A stretch of DNA of 64,000 nucleotides from Desulfosudis oleivorans Hxd3 (GCF_000018405.1 NC_009943.1:747001-811000), one strand, 5' to 3'. Shown: positions 33,932-41,629, counted from the first letter of the stretch. Made by a program: numbers and translations. Notes: a model not told the origin generated them from the letters alone.

Positions 33932-35062
33932 ATGAACGAAGAGAAATTCAGCGCTTATGCGGTGCCACGGGTGGTCGCGGCCGTGGTGATCGTGGCGCTT
34001 GTGGTGTGGGGAACATCTTTTGTCTTAAACTTTCTAAGCCCTGAAAGCGACGACCATGCAGCCGTTGACAGTCATGGCCCGGCTTCCGTTGTCACGGCGG
34101 ACGCCGCCGGTCATGGAGAAACCAGTGCTGTCGTGACGGAGCATGCGACTGATGATGCCGCTGCACCTCCTGCTGCCGTCGATACACACACCCCGGTGGC
34201 CGCGGAAAAAGCCGATAAAAAACGCAAAACCGTGGTCACCACCACGCCGGCCCCTTATGCCCCGGCGTCTGAACACGGGGGCGCGGCCGGCGCGGCCGGT
34301 TCAAAACCCAAAACCAAGGGGCTGGCTTTTGTCAATGCCATGATCAAACCCATGGAATACGAGCTCAGCGAACGGTTCATGGGGTGGCGGCCCAATGATA
34401 TTGTTCAGCCCACCGACAACGTCAATAATTTTCAGCTGGGCGTTCTGGAAGTGACCCGCCGAACCGCGGTGATGCTGGCCGAACGGCTCTCCCGCACCGG
34501 CACCACCGATATTATGGACGAAAATCTGGAACGGGCCATGAACTGGTTCATGGTGGCCGCAGACAGTTACTGGCTTCCTTCCGCTGAAAACAAATACCAG
34601 GAGGGCGTTGAGGAAGTGCGGGCCTATGGCCACAAGCTGACCAGGGGCGAAGCCAGGTTTTTCACCCGTTCGGACAACATCATCCCCCTGTTTAAAACCT
34701 ATGCCGATGTGCTGGGCGGATGCGACGAGAACCTTGTCAAGTCCCATGAGAAAGACGGCAGCCGGGTGAGCACCTTTGCCGCGGATGATTATTTCTATTA
34801 TGCCAAGGGCGTGGCCAGCACCATGCTGGTGATCCTGGAGGCAGTGGCCGAGGATTTTCATGAAACCCTTGAGACCCGGGGTAGCGCGGATACCCTTCAC
34901 CACGCCATCGAGTCCTGTCATCACGCGGCAAACCTGGATCCCCTGATCATTCTGGAAAGCGACCTGGACGGCATTTTTGCCAATCACCGGGCCAACATGG
35001 CGGCCCATATCAGCCATGCCCGGTTCTACCTGGATGTGCTGGTCAACGCGCTGTCCACATAA
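33932..35062 (+). CDS. DUF2333 family protein, membrane anchored
   Basis: 376 residues from the ATG at 33932, preceded by AAGGAGAG; an upstream frame extension lacks a signal. One membrane helix (about 10-32) is followed by a His/Ala/Pro-rich linker (to about 120) and a conserved helical domain starting near MIKPMEYELSERFMGW and including NNFQLGVLEVTRR, NWFMVAADSYWLPSAE and YAKGVASTMLVILEAV. These match the DUF2333 family, whose function is unknown. The domain probably lies in the periplasm. Single gene; the upstream spacer and that of the next gene share TTGTATATTGT. Confidence 0.85.
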   Translation: MNEEKFSAYAVPRVVAAVVIVALVVWGTSFVLNFLSPESDDHAAVDSHGPASVVTADAAGHGETSAVVTEHATDDAAAPPAAVDTHTPVAAEKADKKRKTVVTTTPAPYAPASEHGGAAGAAGSKPKTKGLAFVNAMIKPMEYELSERFMGWRPNDIVQPTDNVNNFQLGVLEVTRRTAVMLAERLSRTGTTDIMDENLERAMNWFMVAADSYWLPSAENKYQEGVEEVRAYGHKLTRGEARFFTRSDNIIPLFKTYADVLGGCDENLVKSHEKDGSRVSTFAADDYFYYAKGVASTMLVILEAVAEDFHETLETRGSADTLHHAIESCHHAANLDPLIILESDLDGIFANHRANMAAHISHARFYLDVLVNALST

Positions 35063-35176
35063 CCGGAATATTTCATGAAATATCCGGGGTAACCGGTCCG
35101 GTTGTATATTGTCTGGTCCGGAAGTATAATGGCACAAGCAGTCAACATTAAAATTCATAACAATGGAGGCGGCAGC

Positions 35177-35773
35177 ATGGTTAAACGTTTATTGATGGTG
35201 GGTCTGTTGGTGGTTTGCATGGCATCAATCGCGTCAGCGGTAACGGTGGGAAAGGTGACCCTCCCGGATTCGATCACCATAGCGGGTGAAAATCTGGTGT
35301 TAAACGGGGCCGGCATTCGGGAAAAAAGGGTGGTGCTGGTAAACGTGGATATTTACGCGGCCGGTCTTTACCTGAAAAGCAAAACCACTGATGCCCAGGC
35401 CATTATCGACGCGGATGAATCCATGGCCCTGAAAATTCAGATCATCTCCAGCCTGATCTCCTCTGAACGGTTTGTCGAGGCCGCGGTGGTAGGCTTTGAG
35501 GAGGCCACCGGCGGCAACACCGCGTCCATTCAAAAAGAGATCGACATGTTCCTGTCGGTGTTTGCCGAGGAGATCAAGCCGGACGACGTGTTTGATATTC
35601 AGTATGTGAAGGGCGTTGGCACCAAGGTTTACAAGAACGGCAAGGCCGAGCCCGAGGTGGTGGTCGCCGGCATGCCCATTAAAAAGGCTCTGTTCGGCAT
35701 CTGGCTGGCGCCGAGAACCGAAAAAGCCATGCAGAACCTGGGCAAGGACCTGCTGGGGATTGCCGGAAAGTAA
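35177..35773 (+). CDS. Secreted chalcone isomerase-like protein
   Basis: 198 residues from the ATG at 35177, after GGAGG. A signal peptide (MVKRLLMVGLLVVCMASIASA) ends near residue 21. The mature part fits the bacterial chalcone-isomerase-like fold: VTLPDSITIAGENLVLNGAGIREK, VDIYAAGLYL, the Lys/Arg-rich turn, and the closing FGIWLAPRTEKAMQNLGKDLLG. Bacterial members are not known to act on chalcones; some bind fatty acids, so transport or sensing of a small hydrophobic ligand in the periplasm is a fair guess. Monocistronic, with a terminator about 170 bases on. Confidence 0.85.
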   Translation: MVKRLLMVGLLVVCMASIASAVTVGKVTLPDSITIAGENLVLNGAGIREKRVVLVNVDIYAAGLYLKSKTTDAQAIIDADESMALKIQIISSLISSERFVEAAVVGFEEATGGNTASIQKEIDMFLSVFAEEIKPDDVFDIQYVKGVGTKVYKNGKAEPEVVVAGMPIKKALFGIWLAPRTEKAMQNLGKDLLGIAGK

Positions 35774-35808
35774 GTTCTGTTGCCTTGCGAAGGTGCCCAG
35801 ACGCATCC

Positions 35809-35919
35809 CCGTCATGAGGAGCAAAGCGCAGTCCGTCATTGCGAGGAGCGCAGCGACGAAGCAATCTCATGGCATGCGTAATGCAGGGGGGATTGCTTTG
35901 CCTTCGGCTCGCAATGACC
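35809..35919. repeat. GTCATTGCGAGGAGC repeat, copy 1
   Basis: Contains GTCATTGCGAGGAGCGCAG...GACGAAGCAATCTC and a reversed arm GATTGCTTTG...GCTCGCAATGAC, forming a large fold-back. The same family is at 36023-36085, 40651-40716, 54051-54157 and 61029-61116. The 35774-36120 gap holds these repeats and a terminator, no gene. Confidence 0.85.
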
Positions 35920-35945
35920 TTTGAAACAGCACTGGAATGAAAACA

Positions 35946-35982
35946 AAAAGGCCCCGCAAGCGAAAAGCATGCGGGGCCTTTT
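35946..35982. terminator. Bidirectional terminator
   Basis: A 13-bp perfect stem, AAAAGGCCCCGCA (35946-35958) with TGCGGGGCCTTTT (35970-35982). An A-run on one side and a T-run on the other let it stop transcripts from both directions. It lies between the convergent chalcone isomerase-like and FKBP genes. Confidence 0.9.
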
Positions 35983-36022
35983 GCTTTCTAAGGCAGAATG
36001 CTCCTTTTGATACGGAATCAAA

Positions 36023-36085
36023 CGTCATTGCGAGGAGCAAAGCGTAGTCCGTCATTGCGAGGAGCGAAGCGACGAAGCAATCTCC
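36023..36085. repeat. GTCATTGCGAGGAGC repeat, copy 2
   Basis: Two tandem partial units: GTCATTGCGAGGAGCAAAGC followed by GTCATTGCGAGGAGCGAAGC and GACGAAGCAATCTCC. It lies just downstream of the FKBP gene. Confidence 0.85.
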
Positions 36086-36120
36086 TTCTTCAGAGTCAAC
36101 CAGAGGTGTCTCCTTCGAAA

Positions 36121-36549
36121 CTAGCTGACTTCCACCACCTCCAGGTCAAAGTACAGGTCTTTGCCGGCCAGGGGATGGTTGGCGTCCAGTGTAACCGTGT
36201 CATCCGTGGCCGCGACAATCTCCACCACAAGGACCTGTCCGTCCGGCTGCTGGGCCTGCAGGCGCTGGCCGACTTCGGTGCTGAGGTTTTCCGGAATCTG
36301 GTCCCGGCCCACCTCCATGACCAGCTCCTCGTGGTAGGCATAGGCCTGGTCGGCCGGGACTTTCTCGGCGGTCTTGGTTTCACCGGCTTTCATGCCGATC
36401 ACCGCCGCCTCGAACCCGGGAATCATCTGTCCCTGCCCGATGGTAAACTCCAGCGGGTCCCGGCCTTCTGACGAATCAAAAATCTCGCCGTTTTCCAGTT
36501 TCCCGGTATAGTGCACTTTTACGGTGTTGCCGTTCTGGGCCTGTGTCAT
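36121..36549 (-). CDS. FKBP-type peptidyl-prolyl isomerase (SlyD-like)
   Basis: 142 residues. Begins with an FKBP strand set (VKVHYTGKLENGEIFDSSEGRDPLEFTIGQGQMIPGFEAAVIGM), followed by an inserted flap domain (AYAYHEELVMEVGRDQIP...) and return to the FKBP fold with VTLDANHPLAGKDLYFDLEVVEV. This is the SlyD/FKBP-with-flap architecture, a cytoplasmic folding helper. The His-rich metal-binding tail of E. coli SlyD is absent. RBS GGAAGACAA precedes the ATG. Transcribed alone towards the shared terminator. Confidence 0.95.
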   Translation of the reverse strand: MTQAQNGNTVKVHYTGKLENGEIFDSSEGRDPLEFTIGQGQMIPGFEAAVIGMKAGETKTAEKVPADQAYAYHEELVMEVGRDQIPENLSTEVGQRLQAQQPDGQVLVVEIVAATDDTVTLDANHPLAGKDLYFDLEVVEVS

Positions 36550-36690
36550 TTGTCTTCCTTTGGTTTTGAGATTGCAATTGCCCCTTTAAGAAAAGAAGAT
36601 GATAAAAAAGACCAACTTCAGAAAAAAAGAGAGCGGGCTTGTAATGAGTACTGCTGATCCCATTGTTGACATTTCCGGCAAAGGGCTGTC

Positions 36691-36726
36691 AATGATAAAA
36701 TGTCATTTTTCGCCCTTTTTATCATT
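36691..36726. other. AATGATAAAA hairpin upstream of brnT
   Basis: AATGATAAAA (36691-36700) and TTTTATCATT (36717-36726) form a perfect 10-bp stem. Just before it, TTGACA (36666) and TGTCAA (36687) repeat the half-sites seen in the brnT promoter. The 36550-36837 stretch contains no convincing gene. Confidence 0.5.
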
Positions 36727-36803
36727 CAAATCGATGTCAAATCACCACGTGCAGGCCGCAAGGGGCTTGTCTGTGGACGCTGGTTGTCTCTATAAGAAGG
36801 GCC

Positions 36804-36831
36804 TTGACATTACACCTATTGTCAATACAAT
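36804..36831 (+). promoter_or_regulatory. brnTA promoter with embedded palindromic operator
   Basis: TTGACA (36804-36809) and TACAAT (36826-36831) are 16 bases apart. TTGACA and TGTCAA (36820-36825) are a perfect inverted repeat that covers the -35 box and spacer, a natural site for an autorepressing antitoxin. The predicted start point falls at or next to the brnT ATG. Confidence 0.7.
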
Positions 36832-36837
36832 GTACAT

Positions 36838-37131
36838 ATGAGCGAGTTACTGTTTGAATGGGACGAACGGAAGGAGCGGGCGAATATTAAAAAGCATGGG
36901 GTTTCTTTTGAGGAAGCCCGCGCTGTTTTTTATGATGTGCATGCCATTCAATATTTCGACCCTGATCATTCAGACAAGGAGGAACGGTTTATTCTGCTCG
37001 GCATCAGTTACAGGCTCAGGGTGCTTGTCGTGTGCCACTGCTTTCGAAAAAGCGATAAAATTATCAGGATCATTTCCGCCAGGAAAGCCGACGGGGATGA
37101 AGAAAATGAATACTGGAGGCACAGATCATGA
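36838..37131 (+). CDS. brnT: BrnT-family RNase toxin
   Basis: Type II toxin; BrnT proteins are RelE-like-fold ribonucleases that stop growth by cutting RNA. 97 residues with the family landmarks FEWDERKERANIKKHGVSFEEARAVF, the acidic YFDPDHSDKEERFILLG and the basic RIISARKAD near the end. There is no Shine-Dalgarno sequence, and the -10 box ends 6 bases before the ATG, so the message may be leaderless. The gene overlaps the antitoxin gene by four bases (ATGA). An ORF-like stretch upstream (36599-36841) is not credible. Confidence 0.92.
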   Translation: MSELLFEWDERKERANIKKHGVSFEEARAVFYDVHAIQYFDPDHSDKEERFILLGISYRLRVLVVCHCFRKSDKIIRIISARKADGDEENEYWRHRS

Positions 37132-37346
37132 GAGACCATTATGATTTTTCCAAAATGAAGGGCCGCAAGAACCCTTATGTAAAGCATCTGAAACAGCCGG
37201 TGACCATGCGCCTGGACCGGGACACGGTCCAGTATTTTAAGACCATGGCCGAGGAGACCGGAATTCCCTACCAGAGCCTGATCAATCTTTACCTTCGGGA
37301 TTGTGCGGCGAACAACAGAAAGCTGCATGCGGAGTGGCTGCCATAG
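37128..37346 (+). CDS. brnA: BrnA-family antitoxin
   Basis: Neutralises BrnT and represses the operon. 72 residues: an N-terminal toxin-wrapping segment (HYDFSKMKGRKNPYVK) and a C-terminal ribbon-helix-helix DNA-binding part (QPVTMRLDRDTVQYFKTMAEETGIPYQSLINLYLRDCA). Dimers of this fold bind palindromes, which fits the TTGACA-N10-TGTCAA repeat in the promoter. Starts at the ATG overlapping the brnT stop. A dispersed palindromic repeat and then an IS follow. Confidence 0.92.
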   Translation: MRDHYDFSKMKGRKNPYVKHLKQPVTMRLDRDTVQYFKTMAEETGIPYQSLINLYLRDCAANNRKLHAEWLP

Positions 37347-37369
37347 GTTACTGCCCTGGCATGATTCGC

Positions 37370-37507
37370 GTACTTTTCTTGGCGCGGGCGATTATGCAGG
37401 GGCAACCGGTGGTTGCCCATCAGTCGGGCGACCGCCGGCCGCCCCTATCCTGTCTGCCCGCTTTTTCCGAAAACAGCATTTGCGCTCGGCTGCGCTGCAA
37501 CGGGCGA
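37370..37507 (+). repeat. Dispersed palindromic intergenic element, copy 2 (partial)
   Basis: Begins GTACTTTTCTTGGCGCGGGC and ends CCGCTTTTTCCGAAAACAGC...GCTGCGCTGCAACGGGC. The middle is replaced by unrelated sequence compared with copies 1 and 3. It lies between brnA and the IS. Confidence 0.75.
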
Positions 37508-37568
37508 GGGGGAGTTTATGCCCAGGTACTCAGTGTAAACTATCGGAGGTCCTTGGCTTTTATAGGTA

Positions 37569-39239
37569 GTGTCCATCCATAAATTGTCGATTTTGGGTCT
37601 TTAATCTGGCACATTTATGAGCAAAATTTTATCACCCCTTATTTTTTGGGGATAAAAAATTATTGAGCAAACAAAATACCACAAAATATCAGTTTTGGGG
37701 AACAGCTATCCCCATGACTTATCAAAATCGTTATGTCGGGGTCCGGTTATGCCAGTTGTTTTCTGGCAACGGTCAGCAAATTTGCCGACACGATCGTTGC
37801 CCAGACATAGCTTTTAAAGGACGGCAGGCCTTTCCACATGCAGCGGTTGAAGCCGAAGGTCCGTTTGAGCCAGGATATCCCGGCCTCGATGCCCGCACGG
37901 AAGCGGCGTAACTGTTTATAAACATAATGGCTGCGACACATATCCAATTCAGACAACCCGCGTTTTTTGGCAAAGCATACGTCTTTGATCTTTTTCTCTT
38001 TGGCTTTGGCCAGGTTGTCTTTGGAGGCAAATCCGCCATCAAGGGCGGCTTTCAGCGGGTAACGATTATAAATCTGATGCTGGCGATCCAGCATGGTCTC
38101 TGTCAGTGTGGTATCGGCCGGGTTGCCTTCAACAATAAGGCAATCAAGGATCAGATTTGATTTGCCGCCGGTCAGACAGACTTTATGTCCGTAATAGGTG
38201 TCCCGGCGGTCTTTGACAATGATGTCCGTATGCGGTTCAAACAAAGAGACGATTTTTTCTGACGACGGAACCTGCTGGTCCTGGAAGACGCGCAGCTCGG
38301 TCTGACGGATCACCTGATCGGTCAGGCGCACAAAGCTCTGCAGTTCAATGGCCAATGCCGTTCTGGAAGGATGGGCCACGGATTGCTCCAGCGCTTTTAC
38401 GGCTGACCTGGCATAGGAGACGCACTGGCGGGTTTTTTTGACAAGGTCTTTGTAAAGGGGCTTTCGGGCTTTTGCGTCACGGGTGTATTGAATCGCCAGC
38501 ATTCGTTTTTTTGCGATCCGCCGGTGGTCATGGAACAAAAGCCTTTGCTTCCCGGTCTCTTGTTGGGCGCGTTCCAATAACCGGGTAATAGCCCGGACGG
38601 CGTCCCACAGAAGGACAGAATCACTCGGCTTATGGATATTGCTTTCAACAACCGTGCAATCAATACGCACCTGACGGCCTTTTTCAATCCCGGCTTCTTC
38701 GGCATGCGCCAGCACCTCCTTGTTGATCAACTGCCAGGTCTCGGCGGACAGGGCTTTGATGTTTTTATGAAGCGTGGATTTTTTAAACCCTTCGTCGGTA
38801 ATGCCGATTCGACAGAAGCGCCGGATGCTCATGGAATCGACCAAATGAAAGGCCAGTTCTTCGTATGTAAAGCCGAACAGGACCTTTACAATGGCGGCTC
38901 GTATCACCTGCTCGGCAGTCATGCCCTGGGCGCCACCTGGCGAGCCGGATGTCGCTTGACTGGGAAGGTCTTGCAAGACGATTTCGTAAATGGTAGATTT
39001 GCTGTCAAGCAACTGACTGATGGCTTCGAGTTCTCTGGCTTGCGGATGATCAATTTCTTGAGGCATGAAGGTCATTTGTTTTTGCCATTTTTTGCGCATT
39101 TTGTATTGGGCTCCTTTTTGTTTTCTGTAGTTATATTGAAAGCTTGGATAACTTTTATATACTACAGCAAGACAAAAAATACCAGTACAAAATGCGCTTT
39201 TTTTATTCTTTACAAGTAGTTATATCTGTGGATGGACAC
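37569..39239 (-). mobile_element. Insertion sequence, 1671 bp, DDE transposase
   Basis: Terminal inverted repeats GTGTCCATCCA (37569-37579) and TGGATGGACAC (39229-39239) enclose one transposase gene. The hexamer TAGGTA is found directly outside on both sides (37563-37568 and 39240-39245) as target duplication; the TA next to each end could alternatively belong to the repeat. Size and a 6-bp duplication are compatible with the ISDol1-type group of ISNCY/IS1202 as I remember it. Complete and recent-looking: removing it restores a natural stop codon in the gene at its right. Confidence 0.88.
37747..39099 (-). CDS. Transposase of the IS
   Basis: 450 residues, uninterrupted. N-terminal helical DNA-binding region (EQVIRAAIVKVLFGFTYEELAFHL). 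The catalytic RNase H-like core has RIDCTVVESNIH (first Asp), AALDGGFASKDNLAKAKEK (second Asp) and RFRAGIEAGISWLKRTFGF (Glu), the arrangement of IS5/IS1182-like DDE enzymes with a long inserted helical segment between the first and second Asp. Starts at the ATG at 39099. No frameshift, so probably functional. Confidence 0.93.
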   Translation of the reverse strand: MRKKWQKQMTFMPQEIDHPQARELEAISQLLDSKSTIYEIVLQDLPSQATSGSPGGAQGMTAEQVIRAAIVKVLFGFTYEELAFHLVDSMSIRRFCRIGITDEGFKKSTLHKNIKALSAETWQLINKEVLAHAEEAGIEKGRQVRIDCTVVESNIHKPSDSVLLWDAVRAITRLLERAQQETGKQRLLFHDHRRIAKKRMLAIQYTRDAKARKPLYKDLVKKTRQCVSYARSAVKALEQSVAHPSRTALAIELQSFVRLTDQVIRQTELRVFQDQQVPSSEKIVSLFEPHTDIIVKDRRDTYYGHKVCLTGGKSNLILDCLIVEGNPADTTLTETMLDRQHQIYNRYPLKAALDGGFASKDNLAKAKEKKIKDVCFAKKRGLSELDMCRSHYVYKQLRRFRAGIEAGISWLKRTFGFNRCMWKGLPSFKSYVWATIVSANLLTVARKQLA

Positions 39240-39701
39240 TAGGTAAGAACTCATAACAAAGCCAAAAGCCGCAGCATACAGGCCACCGAGGCACCAGAGT
39301 GTGACAAGGACTCTTCGGACGGATAGATATCTCAAAACCGGCAGAGTGAAGGCCAGACTCACCAAGTAGACGACGATGAAGAATACACCGTAGCCTGCGC
39401 CCTCACCGCCTATAACTTCTACTAAAATTCCATATCCGATAAACAAGAACGAATACACGGCTACAGCGATATGCTTTATGCGACCAACCGTTAGCCGTTC
39501 AAGAACGAGATAAAGCAACAAGGCTGGGAGAATAAACCATGCTGCTGCCCATCCAACGATGTAGCTGTCGTCGTGTAAGAGAGACTCGTTGAGGACTACA
39601 GCGCAACTCAGCGTGATGACAAAGGCGGTATAACCAAACAGGCCCCCAATCTTCGCAAGTACGCTGATGATGTTGTTAGTCCAAAAATTTATGATCTCCA
39701 T
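39210..39701 (-). CDS. Polytopic membrane protein, C-terminus altered by the IS
   Basis: 163 residues as it stands. Five or so hydrophobic helices and no conserved motif that I know. The last nine residues, VSIHRYNYL, and the stop are encoded by the IS end. Joining the two flanks through the shared TAGGTA gives ...SSYL followed by TAA, so the native protein had 154 residues and the IS hit the stop codon. It overlaps the upstream 176-residue gene by 13 bases, so the two are translationally coupled. AT-rich compared with the flanks. Confidence 0.75.
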   Translation of the reverse strand: MEIINFWTNNIISVLAKIGGLFGYTAFVITLSCAVVLNESLLHDDSYIVGWAAAWFILPALLLYLVLERLTVGRIKHIAVAVYSFLFIGYGILVEVIGGEGAGYGVFFIVVYLVSLAFTLPVLRYLSVRRVLVTLWCLGGLYAAAFGFVMSSYLVSIHRYNYL

Positions 39702-40219
39702 TTTAGCAGCTCTTCATCTCTTGCCCGTTTAAGAGCACCACAGAAGAGCTCAAAATACGGGATGACTACCATTACGACCTCATTTGGTCCATTAATGAGG
39801 AAGCCAGTTCTTTTTGCTTGTGCTTTTGATGATGACATTGCAACCTTACCACTACCGACTTTCATGAAATATCGATGCACCAAGCCATTACGAACGGCAT
39901 CTTTGAAGTAAACGGGCTTCCCTTCAAATATTAGTTTCTCATTTAGGATTTCTTCTGACCCCATGTGCTTAATGAATTGATTGAAACACTCCCAATCTTT
40001 TTTGTTGTTGTCGCCACCGAAGAAAATTTGTCGCCCACAAATTTCTGTATAAGATGCCAACCCTAGTGCCGCTAAATAATTCCCTCCTGTTTGTATAGCA
40101 CCAAGTATGTCATTAACCATACCATTGTACGGCCAAAGTAAGGTGCGCGCAAAAATTCTTATAGAGCTCGAATCTATCTTTCGGCGGATTTCACTAAATC
40201 GACTCACGGCTAAACCCAT
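39689..40219 (-). CDS. Hypothetical protein with HEPN-like RxxxxH motif
   Basis: 176 residues, soluble, not recognised as a named family. Residues about 108-118 read FKDAVRNGLVHRYFMK, in which R-N-G-L-V-H fits the R-x4-6-H motif of HEPN ribonucleases, within a predicted helical setting preceded by another long helix (NDILGAIQTGGNYLAAL). HEPN proteins often act in defence or toxin systems and may pair with membrane partners. The following overlapping gene is a membrane protein. The context (next to a toxin-antitoxin pair, an IS and repeats) is accessory. The HEPN reading is a hypothesis. Confidence 0.6.
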   Translation of the reverse strand: MGLAVSRFSEIRRKIDSSSIRIFARTLLWPYNGMVNDILGAIQTGGNYLAALGLASYTEICGRQIFFGGDNNKKDWECFNQFIKHMGSEEILNEKLIFEGKPVYFKDAVRNGLVHRYFMKVGSGKVAMSSSKAQAKRTGFLINGPNEVVMVVIPYFELFCGALKRARDEELLKWRS

Positions 40220-40429
40220 ATTTTTTAGCGATTAATATTTATTGTGATGTAAACGTCCGTCCCCTCCGGTCTTTTTAGGATACTAGAATTTATTTTGTCG
40301 AAATGTCAACCGGGGATCATGTTATTCATTGTGTGCATCGTGCGATAAAGATCAAGCCCTGACAAGAAAGTGTAGGGCGCAAAGGAAGAATTGTATTATG
40401 ATGGGTGGTCCGGGCAGCCGTTGTTTCCG

Positions 40430-40609
40430 CCCATTGCAGCGCAGCCGAGTGCAAACGGTTTTTTCGGAAGCAGCGGGCAGGCTGTTTGAGCCTGCCGAAG
40501 GCGGGCGAGTTCCTGCCCGCGCCGAAAAAAGCGTTTGCGCGAGGGAAGCCGAAGGCCAAGCTGCGGGGCGCGGTTCTTTTGGTACTTTTCTTACCGCCAA
40601 GAAAAGTAC
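40430..40609 (-). repeat. Dispersed palindromic intergenic element, copy 3 (inverted)
   Basis: Reverse orientation relative to copy 1. It ends with GTACTTTTCTT-accgcc-AAGAAAAGTAC (40582-40609). On the minus strand it reads ACCAAAAGAACCGC, CAGCTTGGCC, TTTTTTCGGCGCG and GGCTGCGCTGCAATGGG, module by module as in copy 1. Long apparent frames across it are repeat artefacts. The 40220-40788 gap contains only repeats. Confidence 0.85.
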
Positions 40610-40650
40610 GCAGATAAGCAGGAAGGTATTTCAGTCAATTTTATTCTGGA

Positions 40651-40716
40651 TTACCCGGTCACGCCGGGTAATGACCCACAGTGCGTTCAAGATTGCTTCG
40701 CTTCGCGCAATGACGC
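40651..40716. repeat. GTCATTGCG-family repeat, copy 3 (degenerate)
   Basis: TACCCGGTCACGCCGGGTA hairpin followed by AATGACCCACAG, then CAAGATTGCTTCGCTTCGCG and CAATGACGCAG, the reverse arm of the family seen at 35809 and 54051. Confidence 0.7.
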
Positions 40717-40754
40717 AGGGGAGTTAAGCCGTCAGGATGCGATCCTGCCGCGTC

Positions 40755-40785
40755 GATCCCGATCCCGATCCCGATTTCGATTTGG
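40755..40785. repeat. GATCCC/GATTTC hexamer repeat, copy 2
   Basis: GATCCC repeated three times followed by GATTTCGATTTGGA, directly at the end of the LysE-family gene. Confidence 0.7.
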
Positions 40786-40788
40786 ATG

Positions 40789-41478
40789 TCAGATGAATGG
40801 CGACACGCCCAGGTATATCCCGAACCCCACCATGAAAAGGCCGCAGCAGGTCAGCATGGCGGCATAAACTTTGGGGTTGAGCTTCTGAACGCCCCAGAAG
40901 GCGAGGGTGGAGACCACCAGGTACCAGGCCAGGTCCCCGGCCTCGTGGCCCAGAAAAAAGGCGGCAAACCCGGCCGGGTTGGCAAAGGAGATTTCAAATT
41001 CGGTCATGAAGGCCAGCCCGATGGTGGCCCACCAGACCCACCAGTAAGGGTTGGCCATGGAGACCAGTGCCCCGCCGGACACCGGGTTTTTCAACAGCCG
41101 CCGGCGCAGGGTGGTGTTTGTTGCGAGAGCGGGCGCGATGTCACTTGTTTCGCCGTTCAGGGCCCCGGGCCGGTGGCGGCGATAAATGTCGCGAATCACG
41201 GAGATGCCGAACCACACCAGCATGGTACCGCCGGCCACGCCGATGATTTTTACGGCCGGCGGGCTGTTTAACACAAAGGAGAACCCGGCCATCAGCAGCA
41301 CGATGATGGCCGCCTCAATGGCGGCATGGCCGGCAATGATCCAGAGGCCCATCAGGTAGCCCCGCCGGCTTTGCGCGGACTGGATGATGGTGTAGGTCAA
41401 AAGCGGTCCCGGCGCCATGGCGCCGGTAAGGGCCACGGCAAAGGAGAGGGATGCGATGGTGAGAAAGGAGGTTTCCAT
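40789..41478 (-). CDS. LysE/RhtB-family amino acid exporter
   Basis: 229 residues with six hydrophobic helices. The family opening is visible: FAVALTGAMAPGPLLTYTI with the conserved PGP, then GYLMGLWIIAGHA, and after the cytoplasmic loop the second half with NPVSGGALVSMANPYWWVWWA. Such proteins export amino acids or related small metabolites using the proton gradient; substrate unknown. The central loop (RRHRPGALNGETSDIAP) is longer than usual. ATG at 41478 after AGAAAGGAGG. Confidence 0.9.
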   Translation of the reverse strand: METSFLTIASLSFAVALTGAMAPGPLLTYTIIQSAQSRRGYLMGLWIIAGHAAIEAAIIVLLMAGFSFVLNSPPAVKIIGVAGGTMLVWFGISVIRDIYRRHRPGALNGETSDIAPALATNTTLRRRLLKNPVSGGALVSMANPYWWVWWATIGLAFMTEFEISFANPAGFAAFFLGHEAGDLAWYLVVSTLAFWGVQKLNPKVYAAMLTCCGLFMVGFGIYLGVSPFI

Positions 41479-41487
41479 TATTTATTG

Positions 41488-41597
41488 AATCGGTATCGGT
41501 ATAGGTATCGGTTCGAACCCCTCACCCCGGCCCTCTCCCAGAGGGAGAGGGAGTTCGCGATTCGATTTCACTCCCGATCCCGATTTCGATAGCGATG
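41488..41597. repeat. Hexamer repeats around a CCCTCTCCC hairpin
   Basis: ATCGGTATCGGTATAGGTATCGG (41489-41511) is followed by the hairpin CCCTCTCCC-AGA-GGGAGAGGG (41531-41551), a palindrome common in many proteobacterial genomes, then TCCCGATCCCGATTTCGATAGCGATG. Confidence 0.75.
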
Positions 41598-41629
41598 ATA
41601 GAGAATTGATAAATGCGCCTGCCGGTTTA

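Noticed and set aside
36599-36841. 80-codon plus-strand frame before brnT
   Set aside because: It spans a hairpin and the brnT promoter palindrome and ends inside the brnT start; no conserved feature.
40352-40600. 82-codon minus-strand frame
   Set aside because: Encoded entirely by a dispersed palindromic repeat; similar frames arise from the other copies, which shows that the repeat, not a protein, is conserved.
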